64,000 nt of DNA from Culex pipiens pallens (GCF_016801865.2 NC_068937.1:113623068-113687067), one strand, 5' to 3'. Shown: positions 1 through 11,450, counted from the stretch's first letter. Notes: a model not told the origin generated them from the letters alone. Program-made: numbers and translations.

Positions 1-1
1 A

Positions 2-1036
2 AAAAAAGTAATTACTCCAAAGGAACGACGACCACCACCAATTTTCGTTTTGGACACGTTGGCGGACGATGTTGACGAGCAGCTGGAAGGCCTCGTGTAC
101 TGCCTCAAAATAGGTAAATCGTCAGTGCAAGTGTTCACATTTGACCAAAAGAACTTCGACCTGGTTGTGGAGAAATTGAAGCGTAAAAACTTCAAATTCT
201 ACACATTCGACCCCGTGCAGAAGACCGCTGTTAAGATCGTCTTGCAGGGGTACCAAGACCGCCCGACCTCCGTCCTCAAGGAGCACCTCTCGGGTGTCGG
301 AATAACGCCGCGAGACATAAAAGTCCTCTCGCGGAAGACAACAGTCACAGGTACACACACACTGTACCTGTTGTACTTCGACCGCGGCACCGTCAAACTT
401 CAAGACCTGCGGCGGACTAAGGCGTTGGACGGTTTTTGGGTAAACTGGCGGTTTTACTCCAAAAATCCGACGGACGCAGCGCAATGCCACCGTTGCCAGA
501 AATTCGGCCACGGCTCGCGGAACTGCAACCTCCGGCCCCGCTGCGTGAAGTGCGGTGAGTCACACCTCTCGGAGGTGTGCGCACTGCCACGAAAGGCGGA
601 CTTGGGGGAAAACGCAGAACAAACCAAGCCGCGCGTAAAGTGCGCGAACTGCGGCGGTAACCATACCGGTAATTACCGCGGATGCGTCGCGCGCAAGTCC
701 TACCTCGAGGAGCAGGAAAAGAGGAAGAAGAAAGCAGCAGCGTCCCACCCTTCTCAGCGAAGTACGAGTGCAGCCGTTCCTGCAGCTGGCCAGCGAACGG
801 TTCCAGCGGACAATTCAGCGTTCCCTCCTGGCTGGGGGCGATCGTTTGCCAGCGTGGTCGCTGCCGGCAGCGGCAATGCGGCCCAGCAAGAAGTGACCGG
901 GGAAGATCTCTTTACCCTGCCGGAGTTCTTTGCTCTCGCGGGGGAGATGATGACGCGGTTTCGGACCTGCCGTAACAAGGCGGAACAATTTCTGGCCCTC
1001 GGGGAGCTGATGATTAAGCACATCTATAAAGGATAA
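2..1036 (+). CDS. Non-LTR retrotransposon ORF1 (gag-like, zinc-knuckle), 5' end outside window
   Basis: The frame is open from base 2 to a TAA at 1034-1036, so the true start probably lies left of the window. The protein has a PRE_C2HC-like central region at roughly nt 230-480, followed by three cysteine/histidine knuckles. The first, CHRCQKFGHGSRNC (nt 482-523), is a clean C-x2-C-x4-H-x4-C; the next two start near nt 542 and nt 641. A basic stretch (EEQEKRKKK) and a Ser/Ala/Pro-rich tail follow. This layout is that of Jockey/I-group LINE ORF1 proteins, which bind element RNA and form the cytoplasmic RNP. The frame is undamaged over 345 codons. No reverse-transcriptase ORF follows, so this is either an ORF1-only derivative or a rearranged copy. 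Confidence 0.85.
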   Translation, partial: KKVITPKERRPPPIFVLDTLADDVDEQLEGLVYCLKIGKSSVQVFTFDQKNFDLVVEKLKRKNFKFYTFDPVQKTAVKIVLQGYQDRPTSVLKEHLSGVGITPRDIKVLSRKTTVTGTHTLYLLYFDRGTVKLQDLRRTKALDGFWVNWRFYSKNPTDAAQCHRCQKFGHGSRNCNLRPRCVKCGESHLSEVCALPRKADLGENAEQTKPRVKCANCGGNHTGNYRGCVARKSYLEEQEKRKKKAAASHPSQRSTSAAVPAAGQRTVPADNSAFPPGWGRSFASVVAAGSGNAAQQEVTGEDLFTLPEFFALAGEMMTRFRTCRNKAEQFLALGELMIKHIYKG

Positions 1037-1260
1037 AAAAATGTGATCTAGTTTTAAGCTTTCTCTATTTCTATCCCCTTTCCCTTGCAATTTTAGTAAG
1101 TTTTTTTTTCTTTATTTTTCTTACTCTTGGCAACACCTTTATTAACTAGCAATAACTGTTCCAAAATGGATTATGATGTAACACACAGCTGAAAGGAACT
1201 CCAAAACTCTGTTTTGTACCTCAAAAGAACTTATTGTATCTGATTATTCACCAATAAAAC
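1037..1260 (+). mobile_element. Probable 3' UTR/tail of the ORF1 element
   Basis: Non-coding sequence directly follows the ORF1 stop: a pyrimidine-rich stretch (1060-1130), then a unique-looking segment ending in CCAATAAAACC, with an AATAAA motif at about 1252-1257. Another repeat (family A) begins about 20 bases later, so the LINE 3' end is placed near 1260. No ORF2 remnant was seen. Confidence 0.45.
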
Positions 1261-1274
1261 CGAATTTCTGTTTC

Positions 1275-2350
1275 TGTTTCAATGTTAAAATATGAAACAT
1301 TCGTGAAATTTTGCGATCTTTTCGAAAAAAATATTTTGAAAAATTTTAAATCAAGACTAACATTCCAAAACGACCAAACATTCAATATTACGCCCTTTTG
1401 AGATGTTAGTCTTGATTTAAAAAAATTAAAAATATTTTTTTCGAAAAGATCGCAAAATTTCACGAATGTTTCATATTTTAACATTGTAAATCGGACCATT
1501 AGTTGCTGAGATATCGACATTAGAAAATGGTGGGTTGTTTGGGCGAGACTTAGAAAACATCAATTTTCTTGTTTTTAAACTTTTGCATGACAATTTCTCA
1601 GCAACTAAGGGTCGAATCAACAAAGTCCGAAAAAGCAGAATATAAAGAATTTTCTCAGCTTTTCAAAAATATTTTTTTCAAAAGTGGGCAAACATGGGCA
1701 CTTTTTTTTTAAAATCAATAACTGCGACTATTCTGAAACAAGTTACATAAAAATGGCTATAACTTGAAAACGGGGCCTTTTATCAAAATTTCATTAATGT
1801 ACTTTTTGATTGCAAATTCAATTTTACATCGAAAAATGAAATTGAAAAATTTTTGCGACCAATATTTCGATTTTTTGATAAAAATTGTATTGATTCAAAA
1901 AATCATAACTCGGTCAAAGATTTTTTGCCCATTCTGGAAATTTCTGAAAAGTTGGCATTTAATGTCCTCTAAAACATATCAAAACATAAAAAAATTAAAA
2001 ATAGTGTTTTTTTGCAAATCAAATTTTAGTGTCAAAAAGTGAAATAAAAAATCACCAACTTTTTTTTACCGTGTATCATTTTTTTTCAGTGTTTTCCATA
2101 TCCATACCTACAACTTTGCCGAAGACACCGAATCGATCAAAAAATTCCTTCAAAAGATACAGATTTTTGTATTTTCACATATCATTTTTGTATGGACAGC
2201 TGCCAAATTTGTATGGAAAATTATATGGACAAACTAATGATGCAAAATGGCTTTTTTGGGCATATCAAAAGCACCAAAAAAGTTTCAGCCGGATTAAAAA
2301 ATACAGAAAAAATCGAATGACCGAAATCTCAGAGAAATGCTCATGTACTC
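1275..2350. repeat. Foldback repeat family A, copy 1 (degraded)
   Basis: This starts with a strong inverted repeat: about 85-bp arms at 1280-1363 and 1401-1486, sharing AAACATTCGTGAAATTTTGCG. It continues with segments found again near 24.4, 27.6 and 42.5 kb, such as GCTGAGATATCGACATTAG, ACTTTGCCGAAGACACC and TTTGTATGGACAGCTGCCAA. The terminal GAGCAA motif of intact copies is not clear at either end, so this copy is eroded. No coding capacity. Confidence 0.7.
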
Positions 2351-3170
2351 ATTCCAAGATGTAATATTATCATGATTTTTTACTGTATATGGTTTGTGCT
2401 GATCAAGATGATAAAGCAGAAGCTCATAATCGAAAATTCGGATGAAATCAAGTAAGTAATGCAAACAAAACGCAGTTAAGTGTTCTTTGCAAAATTTTTG
2501 ATTTGTCAATTTCCCATATAGGTAAGGCAAACATGGGATATTTTTCGATTAATTTTTCGTATCGACAGCCAAAACTCAACATTTTTTTAGAAAAAAAAAA
2601 AACAATGTTTCAAAAGCTACATTATTTCTTCAATCTAAGCCAAAAATCAAGGTTTTGTTCTATACTGACGAAAGCCCTTTTCCATGATGGCAGCTCACAC
2701 CTTAGTTATTCTAACAACCTTTTTTTTACTGAGCAGTTCTCTGGAATATTATATTTCGATTTTTATGAGAAATATCAAGAAATATCACAAGAGTTAAATA
2801 TTTTGATACTGAAATTCGAATCAAAAGTTGCTGAGATATCGTGCACAAATCATTTTTTTTTTAATTTTAATGTATAAATGAATAGTTATATTCAGAATAC
2901 ACTTCTTTTCCTGAATTTTCCTGGCTAAACCTATAAACTGTAACTGTAATGGCCAAAAATGTCATTTCTTACTGATTTCAATTTAATCGAAATAATTTTA
3001 GAACCAAAGTCCCTTTAGGTAAATTAACATCTTATTTTTTTCTATCGTTTCCAGGTAAAACTTCCCAGAATTTTGCGCAACTCTAAGGAAAATCTCAACA
3101 TCAACCCACCCACTCTTAACAGCCAGATTATACTCCAAACTGATAACTCTTTGCTCGGCCCACGTCAAAA
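2351..3170. other. AT-rich stretch without recognisable gene
   Basis: Very AT-rich with long A and T runs. Open frames are short and of low complexity. I see no splice-flanked exon or named repeat apart from short similarity to family A (GCTGAGATATCG near 2830). Confidence 0.5.
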
Positions 3171-3175
3171 CGCAA

Positions 3176-3177
<2 letters not shown>

Positions 3178-3224
<47 letters not shown>
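3178..3224 (+). repeat. (GT)n microsatellite
   Basis: An uninterrupted dinucleotide GT run of about 47 bp. Confidence 0.95.
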
Positions 3225-3225
<1 letters not shown>

Positions 3226-3429
3226 CTTCCCCAGAATGGAAGACGCAAACATGTTACGGTCACAAACAAAGCTGCATCTGCTTGCTTGCTTAGGGATAGA
3301 CACCGAATTTCTACACATTCCTTTCACATTCAGGCTGTCTAAACCGAAAACACAAGCTATTACTTTGTTTATTCACGTATTTACCTTACTATTATATCCA
3401 TTTTGTACGGCTTACGGCTTTGTTTGACA

Positions 3430-3627
3430 CGCGCCGCCTGAAATTATGCAAAAGAGTCCCTCCCTACTAGCAACGACATTCCGCGGAGTTTCGCGACACC
3501 GCGTGGTTTCACGCGTCTTGTCACGGGTAGATTTTCGCGCACCGTTGTTGGTGGCCGCTTAGAAAGGGTGCCGCGATTCAAGTGTCTACGCGGACGCAAG
3601 GCCGCCCCAGGGCTACCAGGTCTGCAG
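3430..3627 (+). other. GC-rich segment ending in a splice donor; possible first exon
   Basis: A GC-rich, non-repetitive island in AT-rich surroundings, with CpG-containing words such as CGCGGAGTTTCGCGACACCG. It ends in CTGCAG|GTACCT, an acceptable donor, at 3627/3628. The stretch just before the donor has no ATG in the longest open frame. It could be a 5' untranslated exon of a + gene whose next exon is the splice-flanked segment at 5769-5861; that link is inference. Confidence 0.3.
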
Positions 3628-3639
3628 GTACCTTAATCT

Positions 3640-4770
3640 GGCTAAAGTTTGCTTATTTTAATGCTTTTCATGCATTTCATCATCATTATGAATTCAAAAA
3701 ATCGGGCAATTCACGATTACTCTGGCAATCTGGAAACCCTGTGCCCTTCTTATCCGAGGAGATGATCGTTTTCCAACGGGAAAATTACCACTTTGCATAA
3801 CAAACTGCGTAGGGTAGCCGGCGATTCAGACAACAACCCCGGTGTGGGGAAACCACAACGCGTGGGCAGGTGACAAGGACACGTGTGTAATTGGGAGAAT
3901 GTTTGGTCTCACGTGGAGTAGGTGAACATTTTTGAAAGGATTTTTTTTTATTATGGCTGGCAATGCGCACATTTAAAAGTTAAGTAATTTTCAGACCATA
4001 ATTTCAATTGAATCTGGTGATATTTGCGTTCTTTCATCTGACCCTGACCATTGGTTAGGTAATAAAGGGTAACAAAAATAACTTTTTTTGCAAACATCAT
4101 GGGCCTATTCCGGTGGGCTAACTTAGCTCAAACCCCAAATATAAGTTTGATTGGATGTCAAAATAAGTCAAATTTGTCAAAATTTGCAGTCAGTCAGCCA
4201 ATTCACCAAATCAAAAAAGTTTCAATATTCGTTTCTCACTGCTCATTAAATTCTTCAGATTAGTACACAAGACGCTCATTAATTTTCTCTGCGTACCCTC
4301 GGAAACACTTGTTTGTTTCACCAAGATTGGGCAAATCAGCTGCCCAGAGTGGGTGAGTGTTGGCTGGCAAGCACCGTACCGATCAAGATTGGTTTCGACG
4401 TGCCATGAAATAATAAGTGAGAGTGTTGCTATTAATTAGCAAAACATCGGAGCTTAACTTGGCAACCAAAAATTCACTCCGTCCCTTGAAAAAATTGTAT
4501 CATCGTGTAATCGAACGAGATGCGTATCATTTGAACTCATCTAATCTGATTTTTTGCTTGAAGAAAATATTTGTTTTATAAATTAATTTGTTTTTTTTTT
4601 GTCAAGCGCAGAAGACGGTAACATAATGAAATTCGTATAAGTCGACTGTATTCAGCGAAATTCCCGATCGATTGGAATTGAATACACATAGCATTGTAAC
4701 CGGCCTGTTTCCAGCTGCGTTCCCCGAGCATGGATAAATAACAAGGGAAATGCGCAATAATACCTTTCTC
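3640..4770. other. No gene seen
   Basis: Mixed-composition intergenic or intronic DNA. No ORF above 75 codons looks coding, and no inverted repeat, tandem repeat or RNA gene was recognised. Confidence 0.4.
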
Positions 4771-4949
4771 TGGTATCAATACCAAATTTTGGTATTCCTG
4801 GACCCTTTAAAATTTGTCTTGAGGATTATGCAAGAGCAAAATGTGGTATCATACCAATTTAAGGTATTGTTTTGATATTGCAAAATTGCAGAATTTGTCA
4901 ATGGTCGAACACCACATTTTGGTATTCTTTTGGTATTACTGTATTTCTG

Positions 4950-5065
4950 GAGCAACATTTGAAAGGGGCGGTACGACATTGCTCTTACGGCCTTTCATTA
5001 CACGCGTTTAAATGGGACGAAAGGCCGTAAGAGCAATGTCGTACCGCCCCTTTCAAATGTTGCTC
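4950..5065. repeat. Perfect 47-bp inverted repeat (hairpin)
   Basis: Left arm 4950-4996 and right arm 5019-5065 are exact reverse complements (arms begin GAGCAACATTTGAAAGGGGC), separated by 22 bp. No mismatch was found, which suggests a recent or conversion-maintained structure. Confidence 0.9.
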
Positions 5066-5084
5066 TGGATTTTATCAAATTCCT

Positions 5085-5640
5085 CTGAAACTATGGGAAA
5101 ATGTTGACCAATTTTGACAAAATAATTAATTTTGCGCTAAAATGATGTCTCAAAGCGAATGCTTTAATTGAAAAGCGGAAATTTAAAACTTGATTTTAAA
5201 CATTTTTGATATACTTGCTACAGAAATGACTTGAAATTGTGGAAAATTTTCTAAGTCAGGATGGCATGTTTTGGTATTATTTTGGTATTAAAGTGTTTTA
5301 TCAAATTCTTCTGAAACTATGGGAAAATTTTGTCCAATTTTGACAAAATAATTAGTTTTGCGCTAAAATGATGTCTCAAAGCGAATGCTTTAATTTAAAA
5401 CCGGAAATTTCAAACTTGATTTTAAACATTTTTGATATACCCCCTACAGAAATGACTTGAAATTGTGGAAAATTTCAAGTCAGGATGGCATGTTTTGGTA
5501 TTATTTTGGTATTGAAAGGTTTCATCAATTTTCTCTGAAACTATGGGAATTTTTTTACCAATTTTGACAAGATAATATTTTTTTTTTTTAATGTTAAAGC
5601 TGGTTATAACATTTTTTGATATACCCATTACGATTTTTTT
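5085..5640. repeat. Tandem duplication, unit about 224 bp, 2.4 copies
   Basis: CTGAAACTATGGGAA recurs near 5086, 5311 and 5534, a spacing of 223-225 bp. The intervening text is largely the same, for example GCGCTAAAATGATGTCTCAA and GTCAGGATGGCATG. The third unit is partial and diverged. Confidence 0.8.
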
Positions 5641-5768
5641 TTTAAATTGTTGAAATTTCTAACCAAATACTTTGAAAAACGAGTCAATCGAAAGATTATT
5701 GAATTTTGGTGAATTTCAATCCAGTTTCATTTTAATAACACTTATTTTTCAATCTTGTTATTTTTCAG

Positions 5769-5861
5769 AAGCTTCAAGAACTTCAAGCACAGGCCGTTCA
5801 TCAATGACAAATGCATTCGGTGTGGTGAAGAATATCACTAAGAACAACATGGAATCATCAG
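5769..5861 (+). CDS. Candidate 93-bp internal exon of an unidentified gene
   Basis: Flanked by a polypyrimidine acceptor (TTATTTTTCAG, ending 5768) and a consensus donor (CATCAG|GTGAGT at 5862). One frame is open throughout and reads a Ser/Thr-rich peptide beginning EASRTSSTGRSSMTNAFGVV. The length is a multiple of three, so the exon could be a cassette. It sits inside the GGTATT repeat cluster but is not itself palindromic. The protein family was not recognised. A chance splice-like pair is the main alternative. Confidence 0.4.
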
Positions 5862-5924
5862 GTGAGTAGATTTGGCTGTTGCATATGGATCATTTCCGTT
5901 TTTTCACTAACTGCAACTGCTGCA

Positions 5925-6365
5925 CTAAAAATGGTATGAAAATACCAAATTTTGGTATTACTTGTGCAAATACCAGCGACCAAAATGTGCCCTTGGTTGC
6001 CCAGTAATAGATGGTAAAATACCATGAAATCATACCAAAATCATGTATGTGGAAGACCACAGGAATACCAAAATCGGATTTTCCAAGGGCGCGGGAATAC
6101 CTAAAATTAAAACCATGGCAATACCAAGTTTTGGTATACAAGCAATGTTCAAAAATCCAGAAGACCTCAACTTGGTATTGAAATGGTTTTATTTTGAGAT
6201 ATTATTTTACCCTTGGAATAACATGGTTTGGTATTGTTGTGCCCTTCTACATACAAGACTTTGGTATGATTTCATGGTATTTTACCATCTATTACTGGGC
6301 AACCAAGGGCACATTTTGGTCGCTGTTATTTGCCCAAGTAATACCAAAATTTGGTATTCCCGTGT
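5925..6365. repeat. Long inverted repeat (GGTATT foldback)
   Basis: The left arm, about 5925-6050, is the reverse complement of about 6240-6365. Both carry CAAAATGTGCCCTTGG, CCCAGTAATAGATGG and ACCATGAAATCATACC or their complements. Similar hydrophobic peptides therefore appear on both strands. Confidence 0.8.
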
Positions 6366-6412
6366 TATTTACCCCTGCTCGGGTCTACCCTGCATAAATT
6401 TCCGAAACCCAA

Positions 6413-6512
6413 NNNNNNNNNNNNNNNNNNNNNNNNNNNNNNNNNNNNNNNNNNNNNNNNNNNNNNNNNNNNNNNNNNNNNNNNNNNNNNNNNNNNNNNN
6501 NNNNNNNNNNNN
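6413..6512. other. Assembly gap (100 N)
   Basis: Exactly 100 N, the conventional placeholder for a gap of unknown size. Any gene crossing this point cannot be reconstructed here. Confidence 0.99.
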
Positions 6513-6667
6513 TAAACTCAATCATAAAAAATAGAAACAGTTTGTACTCTATTATCCGACGACCTCTTCAAAATTTATAATCTCTAAATCTTCTAAATAT
6601 GCGTTTCTAACCTAGAATATGACTCCAAAATATGTGTATTTTTTATGATTCAAGATGGCGGCATCTG

Positions 6668-7633
6668 AGAATTTAAGAATTTAAGAATTTAAGAATTTAA
6701 GAATTTAAGAATTTAAGAATTTAAGAATTTAAGAATTTAAGAATTTAAGAATTTAAGAATTTAAGAATTTAAGAATTTAAGAATTTAAGAATTTAAGAAT
6801 TTAAGAATTTAAGAATTTAAGAATTTAAGAATTTAAGAATTTAAGAATTTAAGAATTTAAGAATTTAAAAATTTAAGAATTTAAGAATTTAAGAATTTAA
6901 GAATTTAAAAATTTAAGAATTTAAGAATTTAAGAATTTAAGAATTTAAGAATTTAAGAATTTAAGAATTTAAGAATTTAAGAATTTAAGAATTTAAGAAT
7001 TTAAGAATTTAAGAATTTAAGAATTTAAGAATTTAAGAATTTAAGAATTTAAGAATTTAAGAATTTAAGAATTTAAGAATTTAAGAATTTAAGAATTTAA
7101 AAATTTAAGAATTTAAGAATTTAAGAATTTAAGAATTTAAGAATTTAAGAATTTAAGAATTTAAGAATTTAACAATTTAAGAATTTAAGAATTTAAGAAT
7201 TTAAGAATTTAAGAATTTAAGAATTTAAGAATTTAAGAATTTAAGAATTTAAGAATTTAAGAATTTAAGAATTTAAGAATTTAAGAATTTAAGAATTTAA
7301 GAATTTAAGAATTTAAGAATTTAAGAATTTAAGAATTTAAGAATTTAAGAATTTAAGAATTTAAGAATTTAAGAATTTAAGAATTTAAGAATTTAAGAAT
7401 TTAAGAATTTAAGAATTTAAGAATTTAAGAATTTAAGAATTTAAGAATTTAAGAATTTAAGAATTTAAGAATTTAAGAATTTAAGAATTTAAGAATTTAA
7501 GAATTTAAGAATTTAAGAATTTAAGAATTTAAGAATTTAAGAATTTAAGAATTTAAGAATTTAAGAATTTAAGAATTTAAGAATTTAAGAATTTAAGAAT
7601 TTAAGAATTTAAGAATTTAAGAATTTAAGAATT
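6668..7633. repeat. 8-bp satellite (AAGAATTT)n
   Basis: About 120 head-to-tail copies of AAGAATTT over roughly 965 bp. Variants are rare: AAAAATTT near 6866, 6906 and 7100, and AACAATTT near 7170. Every frame carries frequent TAA stops on + and complementary stops on -, so it is non-coding. The start follows GGCGGCATCTG abruptly and the end meets GTGGTGTAGAG. Confidence 0.97.
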
Positions 7634-8340
7634 GTGGTGTAGAGTATACCGTATAATTTTTAATAAAATTTATATAAATTTTTAATAATATAATATATGA
7701 TATGTAAACAACGTAACTTATGTTTCAGCAAAAAAAAATATGGTCATCAATTATATTGTTTATATTTATTATTTGTTTGGTATAGTCTAATACCTTTTTT
7801 ATGATTCCTTCATTGAAAGTTTAACAAAATACATTTAATATTTTGGTTCATATAAGAATACAAATTGGTAGCACCGTCACAGGTACAATTTATTATTTAC
7901 CAATTAAATTTACCTATTATTTTAACACACATATTTAGTTTGTTCAAAAACAATTGAAATGTGTTTTTTTTTAAGTTTTTAAAAACAATTTGTTTTTATG
8001 ATACAAAATGTTTGTTGGGTTATTAGCCGTGCTGTAATACTGAATTTACTGATCAACTTGTGATCAGGTTAAAATATTAACACTAAACAAATAATAAATT
8101 CGCTATACCATTACATTCACGAACTAAGCTAGAAATGGGTAACATAAAATATCGTACTAAATAAAACCAGACATTAAAAAATACCCCAAAAACCATCAAT
8201 TCTAAATACACAAACGTCCCTTCAAAAAGACTACTTAAATTTAGTAATAATAATACATCAAATTTATTACAACTACTTAACAATAAAATGCTTGATTTAA
8301 CCCAACTTGCAAATTTTATGTAAGCGTGTACTCACACCAA
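7634..8340. other. No gene seen
   Basis: AT-rich DNA with long T and A runs. No coding-like frame and no clear repeat structure. Confidence 0.4.
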
Positions 8341-8344
8341 CTTG

Positions 8345-8540
8345 CAGTTACTTTTCTACACGAAAGAGAAGAGAGAGCTTGCAGAAAAGTACGGGAACGG
8401 TTTTGCTGCAACTTCTACCTCTCTCATTGCAGAAGTTCTGCCTGAGAGAAAAGTTACTTTTGTTGCAGAAAAGTACGGGAACGCTTTGCTGCCAATTTCG
8501 TGCAGAATTGCAGAATTCTGCAGTACGGGAATAGACCTAA
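8345..8540 (+). repeat. Short direct duplication
   Basis: GCAGAAAAGTACGGGAACG occurs twice about 88 bp apart (near 8380 and 8466), each next to TTACTTTT and CTCTC-rich text. CAGTACGGGAAT near 8520 is a third, partial copy. The open frames across it are short and mosaic, and no function is assigned. Confidence 0.5.
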
Positions 8541-9419
8541 TGATCGAGCTCGAGCTGTCACAGCCCTGCGAAGTATGTTAGCTGACATATCGGGCGGTTA
8601 GTCAAAAAAACCAGCTAGAAGTCGCCTGACAAAAAACTTTTGCTAGAAAGAGATAGGAAACCTGATGCAAACAAACGTCCAGCTGCCATGTAAACATACT
8701 TTGAATGTGTTGGTAAATTTCCGACTAGAAAGCCTTATGAGAAAAAGTACACTACCTTGATGCGACCTTTGAAACAAACCGAGCAAAATCTACAAAAATA
8801 TCTGCAAGAACAGTAACTACACAGAGTGGTAAATATATAACTGTTTTATTTTATAAATTGATTTTCTAATTTCTTCAATCTTTTATGAGATTATGAAAAA
8901 TGTGATTATTTAAAGCTAAAAAATAGAAAATCTTTTTAAAAATCCTTCTACACTGAAATAAAAAAAAAGTACAAAATTCCTTTATTCTAGGAATTTTGCC
9001 TCCTTTCCTTATTTAGTAATTTGGCTTCCTTCTTCGCAAGAAGTAACCAAATTCCTAAATTTGACAGCATGCTTTGCCAGCTAAATTTAACTGGTGGCGC
9101 CAACTACATTTCAATTGTTGTACTTGAAAAAAGCTCTGGATAAGCTTGAAAGCACTGAAAGCGACATCTACCGGCCGGTAAGCTAAGCTTGTGATATGTG
9201 GCATTATTTTTAACCAAAAACTTCTGATTTTAATGATTTTTTAACATAAAAGCGACAAAAAATAATAAACTTTATTTACCATATTGCTTGTTATTACATG
9301 TCAACAAATTTCAACAATAACACACTAACACAAGTTTCTCAAAAAGTTAGCAATTCGCACGAAAACGTTTCAAAAGGCCTGCCGGAACTGGAATCTGCCA
9401 CAAGCGCTTAGACGTGTCC

Positions 9420-9705
9420 GGATTGTGGGGCTGGGACGTCGGTCGGTTTCAAGAAGCGGCCCCCGGTGTCTGGAGGTAGGTGAGCAGCCGCCGGAACCGA
9501 TTTCAGCTTGCATCTTTAACGGCCCACTTGTTCAACCCGCTGTATCTTTTCAGCTCTGCCTGCGGGGAAAAATGAAAATCCTTATTTCTTTTTCCGATTA
9601 GTTTCCACAGTTTCCTTACCGCAGGTCCGGTTCCAACAGATCACCGACGTTGACCGCGCCTCTGCTCTGTCACGAAAACATCCCGGATTTGTGATCTGGA
9701 ACAAA
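9420..9705 (-). pseudogene. GC-rich gene-like fragment with an intron-like break
   Basis: Read on -, a segment ending ACCTGCG|GTAAGG near 9621 is followed about 60-70 bp later by TTTTTCCCCGCAG|GCAGAGC, a donor and acceptor at a typical insect intron distance. The joined frame runs only about 30 codons and hits a stop. The GC-rich composition contrasts with its surroundings. It may be a captured or decayed host exon pair. No homology recognised. Confidence 0.25.
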
Positions 9706-10204
9706 TCGTGCATTTTCTATCAAAAAACACTTAAATTCAGCCTGTTTTTTTCAGACAACTTACCAGAAAACACAATACGGAACGCCCGATGACCGGTTCA
9801 ACAACGGGTTCGCAAAATGGTCCATTCCGGTTAGGAATTCTGCAACAATTTGCGGACACCTTGGCTACACGTTTTGAACTGTTTTCGGGTTTGCTTGTTG
9901 TGTCAACTGAGAGCTTTCAATCGACGGGTCATTCAGAAATAACGAACATCAAAGGGTCATACAAATATTACGTATTTTGATCTTAATACAAGTTTTTTCA
10001 CTAAGCAAATCAAAATGGAGATTTTGAAATGAGTATTTTCCATTTTTATAATGGACAATCAATTTAAAAAATTTCAAGAATTTAAAAATATTATAATGAT
10101 AAAAACATTTCAAAGTTTTAAAAAAAATATTAATTTTGAAATTGATTATTCGATTCTAGATTCGATTTCTAAAGAAAACTACTAATTTCAAAATCATCAT
10201 AAAA

Positions 10205-10589
10205 CAGTTCAGACTCGATTACCCGAAGCCTCGATTATCCGAAGATCGATTATCCGAAGGTTTGTATGGGACTTTGGATAAGCGAATCATGAACAAAAAA
10301 AAATCCGTTTTTTCAATGTCTTATTTTTAACATCAAATTTGAGTTCTGTGCTGTGACCCCATTTTAGTCAAATTTGAATGATTGATTGCAAATTAAATAA
10401 AAAATGCATTTATTCTATACTTCATCACCGCTATTTTGTCCGCCATCTTAAATTATGGGAGTTTAGGTGTTAAGCTTGACAATCAATAAAAGACAATGAA
10501 AAACATTTTTTTTCTGATTCGGATATCCGAAGTTTCGATTATCCGAAGTGCAATTTTGCCAAGGCCTTCGGATAATCAAGTCTGGACTG
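10205..10589. mobile_element. Tigger/pogo-like MITE, copy 1
   Basis: Ends CAGTTCAGACTCGATTA and (complement of right end) CAGTCCAGACTTGATTATCC form inverted repeats of the CAGTC..TCGATTATCC type seen in pogo/Tigger elements. The right end is followed by TA. There is no transposase frame in 385 bp. Related copies lie at 43439-43951 and 63020-63465. Confidence 0.75.
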
Positions 10590-10739
10590 TAATTTGTTTC
10601 ATGGAATAGCTGAAATTTATTTGAATCAAAAGCTCCAAAATTAAAAAAAAAAACAATAATATTAAAAACTTCAAAAAATTTCAAAATGAAAAATTTAAAA
10701 AAGAACAGAAAATTTTCAAAAAAAGTTAAAAATTTAAAA

Positions 10740-11450
10740 ATGTTTCAAAGATTCTAAAATTTTCAAAGATTTCCTAATTTAATTCATAATAATATTTTCT
10801 AGCTATTTTTGTTTATTTTAACATAATTGTATGCTTCTATGATTTAGTACCATCGCACAAATTCCTCAATTTAATTCAAAATGATATTTTCTTGTATTTT
10901 TTTCTATTTTAACATATTTCTATACTTCTATGATTTGGTGTCATCGCAAAAGTGCCCAAAATTAATTAAAAGTAATATGTTCTTGTTATTTTTGTTACTT
11001 TAAACATAATTTTATTATTCTTTGATTTAGTGCCATCGCACAATTACCCCAATCGGATTTAAAAATATGTTTAATTGATATGTTTGACTATTTTCAAATC
11101 TTTCCATGCAAGAATGATCAAGTGCCATTGCACAAGTGCCCTAAATTAATTCAAATAGAATGGACAAACATTGCATGAAAATATTATTTTGAATTCGATT
11201 GGATAATCGCGCAGATCATTGAAGCTCAGAAAAATGTTTAAAAATACAAAAATAGCAATAAAATGATATTTTAATTCCGATTGCGATGGCACTAAATCAT
11301 TAAAGCATAAAAATGTGATAAAATGTTCATGAAATACGAGAAAATATTATTTTGAATTAAATTGGGACACTTGTGCGAAGGCACTGAATTATAGAAGCAT
11401 AGAAATATTAGAAAATGGTTAAAAATTACAAGCAATATACTATGAATTAA
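10740..11450. repeat. About 90-bp tandem/inverted repeat block
   Basis: The phrase TGATTTAGTGCCATCGCACAA (and variants) recurs about every 90 bp near 10845, 10935, 11025 and 11118. It then appears in reverse complement near 11285 and 11375. The block is an AT-rich array with an internal orientation switch. No coding frame. Confidence 0.6.

Larger units (their letters stand above)
4775..6370. repeat. GGTATT-rich palindromic repeat cluster
   Basis: Dense in ATACCAAAATTTGGTAT-type words that read alike on both strands. It contains a perfect hairpin (4950-5065), a tandem duplication (5085-5640) and a long inverted repeat (5925-6365). Apparent reading frames in both directions are translations of the inverted arms and are not genes. 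It runs nearly into the assembly gap at 6413, consistent with a repeat that broke the assembly. Confidence 0.75.

Noticed and set aside
6668..7633. CRISPR-like array
   Set aside because: Units are 8 bp with no spacers. It is a simple satellite in a eukaryotic genome.
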